DNA of 64,000 nt, from the NCBI RefSeq assembly GCF_001808955.1, contig NZ_KV795254.1, positions 1-64,000 of the forward strand. The letters run 5' to 3'. The notes beneath the pieces were generated by a model, which did not search any database, was not told where the DNA came from, and saw only the letters and a program-made list of their open reading frames with translations. This DNA comes from Rothia sp. HMSC078H08. GTDB taxonomy: Bacteria > Actinomycetota > Actinomycetes > Actinomycetales > Micrococcaceae. Shown in pieces: positions 43,719 through 54,181 of the stretch. The stretch's first letter is position 1. Every line of letters begins with the position of its first letter. A program made the translations under genes and the position numbers.

Positions 43719-45374
43719 TTACTGTGCGGGCTCACTAACGCGGGTGTACTCCTGCTTCTCTTCGTCCCAGGAATCCGGGTCGTACAGTACCGCACCGACA
43801 GGGAGAACGAACGTTCTATTAAGAAGCTGCGCCTCGCCACAGCTGAAACCGTGCGGGCTCTCCGGGCGCACCTCGAACAGGTAATCCTGCGGATTCGCCT
43901 GCGCCGAGAACCGGGCACTCTTCTGTTGACCCTCCGAGTCCCAAAAAGACGGCTCAGCGTACGCGAATCTAGTCTGCCTAAAATCAGCCTTCTGACTGAA
44001 CTTCGCATCCGCAAAGTAGGCTCCCGCAAAGTAGGCTCCCGCAAAGTTCGCCCCGTTAAAGCTCACCGCCCCCGCGAACGTCGCCCTACCGAAGCCGACA
44101 AATGCCGTGAACGTCGCCTCACTAAAGTCGGCGCCCTGCGCGAATGCCGCGTTAGCGAAGTTCGCGTACTGCGGGAAGTCCATGTCATAGCTCGTCCTTA
44201 TAACCGCAAAAAAACTCGACCGGCTGAACATGGCGTCGCCGTCGAACCGCGCCCCACTAAAATCCGCGTACTGCGTGAAGGTCGCCCCGCTAAAGTCCGC
44301 CGCGCCCGCAAAGCGTACGTTGCAGAATATTGCGGTCTGCTTGGTGGCTATACCGGCAAAGCGCGCGGCCCCGCCGAACAGCGACTTGGAGAACACCGCC
44401 GGGCGGTTGAAGACCGACGCGGCGAAGTGCGCCTCATCGTGGAACGTGGAGGCGGCGAATATTGCCTCTCCGCCGAAGGTGACCGCCGCGAAGCTGGCTA
44501 TGCCTGCGGTGTTCAAGCGTGAGAAGTCGGCGTCGGCCTCGAAGGAAGCTACCCCGAAGTCGGCCGCAGCTGAAAAGACCACGTCTGAGAAGTCCGCCTC
44601 GCCGGTGAAGGTTACGGTTGCGAAGCTTGCCGCGTCCGCAAAACGTGCCTCGCCGAATTCTGCCGCGCCTGCGAAGTGTGCGGCGCTGAAACCCACCCAG
44701 TCGTTGAAGTTCGCGCCATGGAAGGATGCGTCGGCCGTGAACTGCGCCGCCGAGAAGCTGGTGTCACCGTGGAAGGTTGCGCCGAAGAAATCCGCCGGAC
44801 CGTAGAAGGTTGCGGAGGCGAAGTCGGCGTTCTGAAAGTGCAGCTGCCGTAGCGGGTAGAAGATGGGTGCACCGCCAAAGTCGAAGCGCAGGTCAGCCCA
44901 CATTGGTGATGACGGCGACACCGTGTGCTGGCTTTCCTCATTGCCTTCTTTGTTGCTCTCGGCGGCGGCGAGGCGGCGGCTGAACTCCATGAAGACGGTG
45001 CGGCGCACTAGCTGCTCTTCGCGTAGTGCCTCCTGATCGCGCGTAAAGTTGCCTTCGTACCATTCGGGGGCTTCGTCTGATTCTAGAACCTGCCGCTTTT
45101 GCGCGAGGGGGTAGGGGGTGCGGATGCACTCGGTCAGCGCGTCGATGATGGTCTGGGCTTCTTCGCGGCGCCCCTGCTCGGGGAGGGATGCGTCGGTGAG
45201 CCATTCGTCTGCCAGGTTTGCGAGTGTGTATGCCCCGCCGAGGCGTACGGCGGGCTGCCCGTCGAGGAATTGTTCGAGGGCGTGCGTGTAGCGCTCACGC
45301 CGCTCAGCCTGCTGGTTGCGTGCCGGGGTGTTTTTGCGTTGCCGCAGCGCAGTTAAGAGTTTGTTGAGGTTCAT
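43719..45374 (-). CDS. Pentapeptide-repeat protein 3 (no membrane domain)
   Basis: 551 residues from ATG 45374 (aggaag upstream). It lacks the N-terminal membrane helices of its paralogues and starts MNLNKLLTALRQRKNTPARN, going straight to R-Y-T-H-A-L-E-Q-F-L-D-G-Q-P-A-V-R-L-G-G-A-Y-T-L. A long pentapeptide-repeat region (about 190-480, A-x-F units) and the shared cap S-P-H-G-F-S-C-G-E-A / L-Y-D-P-D-S-W-D follow. Predicted cytosolic. GC-rich. The promoter -10 TATGCT (45414-45419) is conserved. Confidence 0.87.
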   Translation of the reverse strand: MNLNKLLTALRQRKNTPARNQQAERRERYTHALEQFLDGQPAVRLGGAYTLANLADEWLTDASLPEQGRREEAQTIIDALTECIRTPYPLAQKRQVLESDEAPEWYEGNFTRDQEALREEQLVRRTVFMEFSRRLAAAESNKEGNEESQHTVSPSSPMWADLRFDFGGAPIFYPLRQLHFQNADFASATFYGPADFFGATFHGDTSFSAAQFTADASFHGANFNDWVGFSAAHFAGAAEFGEARFADAASFATVTFTGEADFSDVVFSAAADFGVASFEADADFSRLNTAGIASFAAVTFGGEAIFAASTFHDEAHFAASVFNRPAVFSKSLFGGAARFAGIATKQTAIFCNVRFAGAADFSGATFTQYADFSGARFDGDAMFSRSSFFAVIRTSYDMDFPQYANFANAAFAQGADFSEATFTAFVGFGRATFAGAVSFNGANFAGAYFAGAYFADAKFSQKADFRQTRFAYAEPSFWDSEGQQKSARFSAQANPQDYLFEVRPESPHGFSCGEAQLLNRTFVLPVGAVLYDPDSWDEEKQEYTRVSEPAQ

Positions 45375-45413
45375 GGCGGTGTGCCCTTCCTGCTCCGGTG
45401 CTGGCTTATATCC

Positions 45414-45419
45414 AGCATA
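45414..45419 (-). promoter_or_regulatory. -10 (TATGCT) of pentapeptide gene 3
   Basis: 39 nt before the ATG. Confidence 0.6.
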
Positions 45420-45458
45420 GGGGAGAGCCCCGCCCCTGCGCGCTCGCACTGGTTGAAA

Positions 45459-45502
45459 GAAGAAGCCCCGCCTGCGCGAAGTACGCAGACGGGGCTTCTC
45501 CT
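45459..45502 (-). terminator. Terminator after pentapeptide gene 4
   Basis: Arms agaagccccgcctgcg / cgcagacggggcttct. Confidence 0.88.
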
Positions 45503-45510
45503 AATGAGCC

Positions 45511-47613
45511 TTACTTGGAGGGAGCTTCTCCCTGATTATCAAACTTATCTATTGGCTTCGCAGGCTCACTTATACGGTCTGAATCGGGGTCGAAGAGCAC
45601 AGTTCCGGCCGGAATCTGGCGTTTTACTCCGTCAAGCTCGGCTTCACCCGGTGGAATAGGCTTACTGTTGCTATGGAGCGAGAAATTATAGTCCTCGTGA
45701 GCTGAGTGTACGGAGAACTGGGCTCTCGAGTTCCCCTGCACAAAGGTTGGTTCATATTTTTTGAAAATTACACAGTTGAAATTTACCTTTTGAGCGAAGG
45801 TCGCCTTGCTAAAGTCTACCTCTTGAATAAAGGTCGCTCTGGTGAAGTCCACCTCGCTGGTGAAGACTGCCTCAGAGAAGTTAACGTTACCGATAAACTC
45901 AGCCAGGTAACGGAAACGTACAGGATTATCGAAGGTCGCCTTGGAAAAACTTGCATGTTGGGTGAATTCCACCGCATCGAATTCTGCGTGGCCTGCAAAG
46001 GTCACGTTATCGAAGTCGGCCCAGGTGAATTTCACGTGGTTGAATTCCGCGCGGCTGATGAACGTTGCCTTACTGAACGCTACCTTGTTGAAGTATGCAT
46101 TGTTGCTGAAGGTTGCATTGCTAAAGTTAGCGTCACTGACGAAATCTGAACCGGTGAAACTTGCATCAGCATATAACTTTGCGTTTGAAAAATTACCTTT
46201 TTCGATTTTGAGGTCGTTAAGGGAATAAAAGATTGGTGCTCTGCTGAAATCAAATTCAAAGTCACTCCACAGTCCTGGAGTGGTTTTGACTACCTTGCCT
46301 CTCTCGTTCTTGAAGATCTTGCTACTGCGCTTGTGTATTTCATCAAAGATAGTGCGGCGTACGTCCTGCTCTTCGTGAAACTTTGCATAGTCTGTAGTAA
46401 TATCCTTGGGTTCTTTATAATCATTGGGATTTGTGAGATATTCGAGTATAGTTTTGAAGCGCTCGGACTCATATTCGCTGAGTTCATTCTTAGATTCTTT
46501 TTCCTTGCGATCTTCTATTTTCTTATGGGTTTCATATCCGTCAATTTTCTCTGCTAAAGGGAACGGTGAACGAACATAAGCGCAGAGATTATTGATAATA
46601 ACTTGCCCCTCTTTTGTTCGAATCTTTTCATCGATATTGTCGTCATATAGCCACTCATCGACAAGGCCTACAAGGGCATACACTCCACCAAGACGAACAG
46701 ATGCATCCGAATTTGATAGCTTATCAACCGCTACAATGTAACGGTCGCGGCGAGCTGCATGAACTTGGCGGATATGATCTTGGCTATTTTTTCGATTTGT
46801 TTCAATTAGGCCAAGGATAGCAATAATTCCACCCGTGATATACAGAAGGTGAAGTCTTAAATCCGAAGTCGATTTTTGTTCTACCTCTGCAGCCTTATTG
46901 CCGGTAGGCGAGGGCGTAGAAGCGGGAGTTTCCTGCACCTTTTCTGGGGTTTCTTTGGCGCTATCATGCTGTGCACTGGTATATCCGGGCTCCCTAAACC
47001 AACTTGTATAGCTTGGTATTAATAAAGCTGATAATGCACCAATAATTGCAAGGATGGCCAATGTGAATATGAAATATTTACTTGTTAAGCCGGAAATAAA
47101 TTTCTGGAAAGTTGTAATAATCTTTTTGTGAAATATTATTAGAGTAACTATGAATGTTATCAATATTGAAATTCCGAGTGGCTTGTTCTCAATTATGAAA
47201 AATTCAAGTACTGTGGTTATTTTACTTACTACCTCTTTCCAGTGTTCTGCAAGTATTAAAGAGGCAGAGAAGGACAGGGCTAATACAAATGTCCTTATGG
47301 TCCATTTATTTTGAATTATTGAGCGCATAACTCGCGAGACTTCAACCCTGCACTGCTGTGTATAATGAACCCATTTTTTTACTATGATAGATAGGGAGTT
47401 CTTGTTGGTTAGGTATGTCGTAAGGCGAAAGAATATTATGATATCTACGACTAAGGCAATGAAAGAGAGTGTATTTTGTGGATTTGGGGATAATATTCCT
47501 GGTGTTATCATTGCGCCTGTGAGGAGTATGAAAAGAATGAAAAGAATGAAATCTCCTGCTGGGATGGATGGTATTTCGTTATCCTGATGTTGATTGCTGT
47601 CTGTCTTGGACAC
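45511..47613 (-). CDS. Pentapeptide-repeat membrane protein 4
   Basis: 700 residues from GTG 47613 (caggaga upstream); the frame is open to 47715, but that start precedes the conserved promoter. It has the largest N-terminus of the set, about five to six membrane helices (about 18-245), then R-Y-I-V-A-V-D-K-L-S-N-S-D-A-S-V-R-L-G-G, about 25 A-x-F repeats (about 495-620) and a cap ending L-F-D-P-D-S. Strongly AT-rich in the N-terminal membrane part, unlike the genome average. Function unknown. Confidence 0.87.
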   Translation of the reverse strand: MSKTDSNQHQDNEIPSIPAGDFILFILFILLTGAMITPGILSPNPQNTLSFIALVVDIIIFFRLTTYLTNKNSLSIIVKKWVHYTQQCRVEVSRVMRSIIQNKWTIRTFVLALSFSASLILAEHWKEVVSKITTVLEFFIIENKPLGISILITFIVTLIIFHKKIITTFQKFISGLTSKYFIFTLAILAIIGALSALLIPSYTSWFREPGYTSAQHDSAKETPEKVQETPASTPSPTGNKAAEVEQKSTSDLRLHLLYITGGIIAILGLIETNRKNSQDHIRQVHAARRDRYIVAVDKLSNSDASVRLGGVYALVGLVDEWLYDDNIDEKIRTKEGQVIINNLCAYVRSPFPLAEKIDGYETHKKIEDRKEKESKNELSEYESERFKTILEYLTNPNDYKEPKDITTDYAKFHEEQDVRRTIFDEIHKRSSKIFKNERGKVVKTTPGLWSDFEFDFSRAPIFYSLNDLKIEKGNFSNAKLYADASFTGSDFVSDANFSNATFSNNAYFNKVAFSKATFISRAEFNHVKFTWADFDNVTFAGHAEFDAVEFTQHASFSKATFDNPVRFRYLAEFIGNVNFSEAVFTSEVDFTRATFIQEVDFSKATFAQKVNFNCVIFKKYEPTFVQGNSRAQFSVHSAHEDYNFSLHSNSKPIPPGEAELDGVKRQIPAGTVLFDPDSDRISEPAKPIDKFDNQGEAPSK

Positions 47614-47653
47614 TGGCGTCTCCTGTCTACTTTGAGAGGATATGGTAGTAACC

Positions 47654-47659
47654 AGCATA
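47654..47659 (-). promoter_or_regulatory. -10 (TATGCT) of pentapeptide gene 4
   Basis: 40 nt before the GTG. Confidence 0.6.
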
Positions 47660-48163
47660 CGGCAGGTGGCGTCCTCAAGCCACAGGTGAAGGTTAGAGAA
47701 TTGCGGGTCGGACAAGCGGGGATACCTTCATAAGGTGAGCGATGGAGCTCATAAACATGCCCTCTGTATAAGAGGAACGAATCTCTAATCTCTCGCTACG
47801 GGTGTTCGTACTTGAGATGCCTGCACGAAGCGCACCTCTAGCAACGCTGCCAGAGGCCTAGCCCCCAGACTTAAAAATCGCCTCGCACACCCTATATAAG
47901 CTGCCCCTGCGCCACCTCTCGTACCCCAATTTTTCGGTTTTCCACCCCTTTTTTTAAAAATTTTTAAAAAATTTTTCGCCCAGTTAGCCCGCCCAGGTCC
48001 GCCGTGCGCTGAATCGCCGCACCGCACCCTCACACCACCCAAAAACCCCGGAATTTCGCGGCAAAACGCCCCATTCGCGCCTCGCCGCCACCTCAAAATC
48101 ACTCGCAAAACACCGGCCTAGAACCCTAAAAAACCCACCCCTCACGCCCCTCCGCATAAAAAA
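47660..48163. other. Intergenic region with phased A/T tracts
   Basis: About 500 bp without a supported ORF between pentapeptide gene 4 and dnaK. Alternating T and A runs of 5-7 at 47949-47976 repeat about every 10-11 bp, predicting intrinsic DNA curvature. Confidence 0.5.
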
Positions 48164-48184
48164 GTTGAGTAAAGTTCGCTCAAG
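48164..48184. promoter_or_regulatory. HAIR operator 1 (HspR site), dnaK
   Basis: gttgagt-N7-gctcaag, against consensus CTTGAGT-N7-ACTCAAG. Just upstream of the -35. Confidence 0.88.
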
Positions 48185-48188
48185 TCTA

Positions 48189-48217
48189 TTGACAGCCCCT
48201 CCGGGAGAGTGCATACT
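48189..48217 (+). promoter_or_regulatory. dnaK promoter
   Basis: -35 TTGACA (48189-48194), 17-bp spacer, -10 CATACT (48212-48217), flanked and overlapped by two HAIR sites. Confidence 0.85.
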
Positions 48218-48236
48218 TGAGTACATGAGGCTCAAG
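48216..48236. promoter_or_regulatory. HAIR operator 2 (HspR site), dnaK
   Basis: cttgagt-N7-gctcaag, overlapping the -10 end. Confidence 0.92.
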
Positions 48237-48345
48237 GGAGCCGCGCAAACCACCCCACGCGGAGCGGCACGCGCAGCACCGACCGCCTCCAAAACTTTCA
48301 AACTATCCCGCCTCGCATTAGAAGAAGCGGGGCACTAACACCTAA

Positions 48346-50193
<1,848 letters not shown>

Positions 50194-50195
50194 TC

Positions 50196-50774
50196 ATGGC
50201 TGAGCAGGAAAACACCACCCCCGACCCGCTGGAGGAGGCATTCAACGCCCCCGCAGCGGAAGGCCACCCCGAAGCTGAATCGGTCGAAAGCCCCGAGGAA
50301 GCTGCGGAAGCCGTCGAGGCTGAGCTCCAGGACGCCGTAGAAGCAGAATCTGCGGATGCGGCACTCGCCGCAGAGCGCCTGGACTCCCTGCTTCGCCTGC
50401 AGGCAGAGTTCACCAACTACAAGAACCGCACCGCCCGCGAAAAGGAGCAGCTGCGACTCTTCGTAATCAGTGACCTGGTCGGCGCACTGCTGCCGGTGTT
50501 CGACGACATCGACGCCGCACGCAAGCACGGCGACCTGCAGGACGGCCCCTTCGCCTCCATCGCCGCGAAGCTCGAAGAGCTGCTCGGCAAGCAGGGCGTG
50601 GAGCGCTTCGGTGAAGTAGGCGACGCCTTCGACCCGAACATCCACGAAGCTGTACTGCAGCAGCCCACCGACGAGGTGGCCGAGGATCATGTCTCCATGG
50701 TTCTGCGTTACGGCTACCGCGTGAACGACCGCGTGGTTCGTACCGCTCAGGTGGCTGTGGCTGTCGCACCGTAA
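50196..50774 (+). CDS. grpE: Nucleotide exchange factor GrpE
   Basis: 192 residues. An acidic, low-complexity N-terminus (1-55) is followed by the GrpE coiled coil (L-L-R-L-Q-A-E-F-T-N-Y-K-N-R) and the C-terminal beta domain with D-P-N-I-H-E-A-V. It releases ADP from DnaK. Starts 2 bp after the dnaK stop. Confidence 0.96.
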   Translation: MAEQENTTPDPLEEAFNAPAAEGHPEAESVESPEEAAEAVEAELQDAVEAESADAALAAERLDSLLRLQAEFTNYKNRTAREKEQLRLFVISDLVGALLPVFDDIDAARKHGDLQDGPFASIAAKLEELLGKQGVERFGEVGDAFDPNIHEAVLQQPTDEVAEDHVSMVLRYGYRVNDRVVRTAQVAVAVAP

Positions 50775-50970
50775 GGTGGTCGGCTCAGCAATGGCTGAAT
50801 AACTAACGACGGGCGGGTGCTCTCCCTGGTGGGGGAGTGCCCGCCCTGTTGTTTGCCTAAGCTGTTCTGCCGGGGTTGCTATACCGGCGTGTTGGCGCGG
50901 GTTTTGGCGAGCTGTGGTGGCGGCGAGAAGGCTTGTAGGGGTGCTATTTTTTGGGCTCAGCCCTTTCAAA

Positions 50971-50991
50971 ATTGAGTCAAGTAGACTAAAC
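50971..50991. promoter_or_regulatory. HAIR operator 3 (HspR site), dnaJ
   Basis: attgagt-N7-actaaac, a weaker match to CTTGAGT-N7-ACTCAAG, overlapping the dnaJ -35. Confidence 0.7.
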
Positions 50992-51000
50992 TTTTATATA
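50972..51000 (+). promoter_or_regulatory. dnaJ-hspR promoter
   Basis: -35 TTGAGT (50972-50977), 17-bp spacer, -10 TATATA (50995-51000). Confidence 0.75.
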
Positions 51001-51086
51001 GAGTATTAACACAAGCACGCGGTGCCCCTGCAAGCCGTCCCGTAACCGAGGAGGGCGGCGCATCACCGCAGAAGGAGAAACACAAC

Positions 51087-52079
51087 ATGGCAAGTGAAAA
51101 CTGGCTAACCGACGACTTTTATAAGGCACTGGGTGTCAGCGAAGACGCAAGCGAAAGCGACATCAAGAAGGCGTACCGCAAACTCTCCCGCAAGTACCAC
51201 CCGGACCTGAACCCCGGCGACGCCGCAGCAGAGAAGAAGTTCAAGGAAATCTCGGAAGCATACGACGTGCTCTCCGACAAGAAGCAGCGCGAAGAGTACG
51301 ATCAGATCCGCCGCTACGGCGCATCTGGCATGGGCGGCTTCGGCGGTGGCGGTTTCGGTGGTGGTGGCTACACCGGCTACCCCGGCGCGGACGCATTCGG
51401 CGGCTTCAGCAACGGCGGTGCAGGCATCAACATTGACGACCTGCTCGGCGGCCTCTTCGGCGGTAGCGCCGGCGGCTCCCGACGCTCCGCAGGCTTCACC
51501 AGCGCCGACTTCGGCGGCATGGGTGGCGGCGGCTTCGGCGGCGCACAGCACGCGGCCCCCGAAGAAAGCACCACCAGCACCCGCGTCAGTCTCGCCCAGG
51601 CATACACCGGCGCGACCGTGACCGTGTTCCTGCCGGACGGCTCCCACACCGAGGCACGCATCCCCGCCGGCATTAAGGACGGCCAGAAGGTCCGCCTGCG
51701 CGGCAAGGGCCTGCGCGGCGGCGACCTGAAGGTCACCGTGCGCGTCTCCGATGACTCCGTGTACTCGCGCGAGGGCAACAACCTGGTTATGCGTGCGCCC
51801 GTCACCCTCGCCGAGGCCGTCGACGGCGCAGTGATTGAGGTGCCCCTGCCCGACGCATCCACCGTGAAGCTGCGCCTGGCACCCGGTCAGGTCGGCCGCC
51901 GACTGCGCGCTAAGGGCCGCGGCTTCAAGGCTAAGGGCGGCGACGGTGACCTGCTGGTCATCCCGGAGATTGTTCTGCCCACCGAGCTGAGCGCAGAGGC
52001 GCAGGAAGCATTCGATAAGTTTGTAAAACTGGCACCGCAGGAGAACCCGCGTAAGGATCTGTTGAAGAAGGCGAAGTAA
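51087..52079 (+). CDS. dnaJ: DnaJ-family chaperone without zinc finger (class B type)
   Basis: 330 residues. J domain at 10-75 with H-P-D (in K-Y-H-P-D-L-N-P-G-D), a G/F-rich region (about 75-165), then the C-terminal substrate-binding domains. The four CxxCxGxG zinc-binding repeats of classical DnaJ are absent, so it is class B (CbpA-like). It stimulates DnaK ATPase. It has its own HAIR-type promoter and is 3 bp from hspR. Confidence 0.95.
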   Translation: MASENWLTDDFYKALGVSEDASESDIKKAYRKLSRKYHPDLNPGDAAAEKKFKEISEAYDVLSDKKQREEYDQIRRYGASGMGGFGGGGFGGGGYTGYPGADAFGGFSNGGAGINIDDLLGGLFGGSAGGSRRSAGFTSADFGGMGGGGFGGAQHAAPEESTTSTRVSLAQAYTGATVTVFLPDGSHTEARIPAGIKDGQKVRLRGKGLRGGDLKVTVRVSDDSVYSREGNNLVMRAPVTLAEAVDGAVIEVPLPDASTVKLRLAPGQVGRRLRAKGRGFKAKGGDGDLLVIPEIVLPTELSAEAQEAFDKFVKLAPQENPRKDLLKKAK

Positions 52080-52082
52080 ACC

Positions 52083-52589
52083 ATGGCATCTCGAGAATCA
52101 TCATCTAAGTCCCGTAGCGGCAAGCCGTTGCACAGCGTGGACCTGCCGGTTTTCGTGATTTCTGTGGCGGCTGAGCTGGCGGGCATGCACCCGCAGACCC
52201 TGCGCCAGTACGACCGCATCGGCCTGGTCCAGCCTTCGCGTGCGCCCGGTAAGGCGCGCCGCTATTCGCAGCGTGACGTGAACCGTCTGCAGCAGATTCA
52301 GCAGCTCTCGCAGGAGGGCGTCTCCCTGGAGGGTATTCGCCGCATTATTGAGCTGGAGTCCCTCGTGGAGGAGCAGCAGGAGCAGATTGCGGCGCTGCAG
52401 CGTCAGGTTGAGGATGCGAAGGTGAAGCTGGGCTTGGCGGAGCGCGTGTTCGCCGCCGGTACCAGTGGCGACGTGGTGCATATTGCCCGCGGTACCCGCC
52501 CGGCGCCTCGTCAGCGTTCTTCGGCTGTGGTGCTGTACCGTCAGCGTCACCAGCCGGCTACGGCGGATGATACGAAACCGCAGCGCTAA
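52083..52589 (+). CDS. hspR: Heat-shock repressor HspR (MerR family)
   Basis: 168 residues. MerR-type helix-turn-helix (V-A-A-E-L-A-G-M-H-P-Q-T-L-R-Q-Y-D-R, about 28-45), a wing with G-K-A-R-R-Y-S, then a dimerisation coiled coil (about 85-125). It represses via HAIR sites with DnaK as corepressor in the known model. Three such sites are visible in the window (two at dnaK, one at dnaJ). Translationally coupled to dnaJ. Confidence 0.96.
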   Translation: MASRESSSKSRSGKPLHSVDLPVFVISVAAELAGMHPQTLRQYDRIGLVQPSRAPGKARRYSQRDVNRLQQIQQLSQEGVSLEGIRRIIELESLVEEQQEQIAALQRQVEDAKVKLGLAERVFAAGTSGDVVHIARGTRPAPRQRSSAVVLYRQRHQPATADDTKPQR

Positions 52590-52750
52590 ACCGGCTAAAC
52601 CCGCTACACTGGGATAAATGGTTCGGCTGTTCTAGCTCGCTTCTAGTTCATTTGAGCTGGTCAGCCGCCCATATAGACTTGTGCGTCTTAGCGCCGCGCG
52701 AGCGAGGTAGGGTAGACCCCCGCCCCGCATGCACTCAGACCCACACACAA

Positions 52751-52794
52751 GGAGGTGAGGCTCCCCGAATGATCGGGGAGCCTCACCTGCTTTA
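52751..52794. terminator. Bidirectional terminator hspR/trmB
   Basis: Perfect 15-bp stem aggtgaggctccccg / cggggagcctcacct, loop aatgat, between convergent genes. Confidence 0.93.
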
Positions 52795-52870
52795 ACCTAT
52801 ATGCACTTTGCGCGCTGGCGGGAAACCACCTGGCGGTAACTGGCGTTGCCTTGCTTACTTGCGGCGGTGT

Positions 52871-53677
52871 TTACTTGCGGCGGTAGGTCAGATCGTGCGC
52901 GCGGCGGCCCGCCTCCTGAGCCTTACGCTCAAAGCTGGTGAGGGTACGACCCTCCCAACGCGGAGCCCAACCACCCTGCGGATCCTCCTCGGTCGCACCG
53001 GCGCCGGGGTTCACGTTCTCAAAGTCGGGGTGCGCCTCCAGAACCTCGCGCATGACCAGGGCATACTCCTCCCAGTCAGTCGCCAGACGCCAAATACCGC
53101 CGGGCTTGAGTACGCGTGCAACCTTATCAGCGAACGCCGGGGACACCAGACGGCGCTTGTGGTGGCGGGACTTGTGCCAGGGGTCCGGGAAGAACACCCA
53201 CAGCTCGTCCACGGAGTTCTCCTCAAGCATGTTGTCGAGCAGTTCGGGTGCGTTCGCCTGAGCCACACGCACGTTCTCCACGCCGGCGTTGCCCATCTTC
53301 AGCAGCAGGTCCGCGATGCCGGGGGTGTACACCTCAACGGCGAGGAAGTTCGCCTCGGGCACCTCAGCCGCGCGGTGCACGATTGCCTCGCCCAGACCGG
53401 AACCGATCTCGACGACCTGGTAGGCCTCGCGGCCGTAAATCTTAACCGGGTCGAAGGTCGCCTCGGGCGCGACGGAGGTATCGGTGCGCAGGCGCGGAAT
53501 GTCCAGCACGTGGGTGGGGGAGTAGGTGTCCCAGGCCTTCTGGCGGCGCGCGGTGAGGCGGTCGCCGCGGCGGACGAAGGAGTAGGGCTGGCGGAAGAAT
53601 TCCTCGGGAACCGGCTTCTTAGCCTTCTCTTCGGTGGATTCGGGTGCCTGGCTAGGCTGCGTGTTCTCAGTAGACAT
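52871..53677 (-). CDS. trmB: tRNA (guanine-N7-)-methyltransferase
   Basis: 268 residues. SAM site V-V-E-I-G-S-G-L-G-E (about 90-99), F-F-P-D-P-W-H-K-S-R-H-H-K-R-R and T-D-W-E-E-Y are TrmB signatures. It methylates G46 in tRNA variable loops. An N-terminal extension of about 40 polar residues. Start without Shine-Dalgarno; TATTCT lies 7 nt before the ATG, so leaderless initiation is likely. Confidence 0.96.
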   Translation of the reverse strand: MSTENTQPSQAPESTEEKAKKPVPEEFFRQPYSFVRRGDRLTARRQKAWDTYSPTHVLDIPRLRTDTSVAPEATFDPVKIYGREAYQVVEIGSGLGEAIVHRAAEVPEANFLAVEVYTPGIADLLLKMGNAGVENVRVAQANAPELLDNMLEENSVDELWVFFPDPWHKSRHHKRRLVSPAFADKVARVLKPGGIWRLATDWEEYALVMREVLEAHPDFENVNPGAGATEEDPQGGWAPRWEGRTLTSFERKAQEAGRRAHDLTYRRK

Positions 53678-54181
53678 ACCTAAAAGAATAGCGTAGCGCC
53701 GCTACACCGTGCGGTTTCGCGGCGCGCAGGGCTGGCGTGACGCTGAACTAGCCGGGCGTGAGACTGAACTAGCCGGGAGTATGCCGGTCTGAGAAACACA
53801 GAAATTCAGTGCGCAGACAAAAGTGCGGCGGCTCAGGGGTGATGCGAGGCGTGTATCGGGTGAAGGTTGAGAGATGCCACAGGCTCGCCCCGTCTCAATT
53901 GTCCCGTCTCAAAAATCTGGTGATGTTGTATTCCTTGTACTTGTGTGGGTATGAGGGGGTAAAATTTGAAATTATGCATTCTCTGCATAACCCTATATTG
54001 GTGATGCAAGAAATCGGAAGCCCCGCGAAATCCGAGCCCACAAGCCCAAGTCCACCGCGCCGGCTCGGGAAACGCGGGAACCGCCTCCTGGCACGCCGTT
54101 CAGGATTATGCACGAATACCAACCACCCGGACTCGCCCCCGAGTGAAATTTAGGGCGAATCGACGCAGGAAAGAGAAATAC
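53678..54181. other. 504-bp intergenic region with palindrome
   Basis: No supported ORF. A perfect TTATGCA-N5-TGCATAA palindrome lies at 53972-53990, and another ttatgca at about 54113; both may be regulator sites for the permease gene. Confidence 0.45.
53685..53690 (-). promoter_or_regulatory. -10 of leaderless trmB
   Basis: Minus-strand TATTCT, N7, ATG. Confidence 0.5.

Larger units (their letters stand above)
50775..51086 (+). other. grpE-dnaJ intergenic region
   Basis: 312 bp. A cgggcgggtgctctcc...ggagtgcccgccctg hairpin at about 50810-50850 can terminate after grpE; then the HspR-controlled dnaJ promoter and aaggag before dnaJ. Confidence 0.6.

Noticed and set aside
47940..47980. AT-rich stretch as a replication origin
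   Set aside because: No DnaA-box cluster or dnaA/dnaN genes nearby; the neighbours are heat-shock genes.
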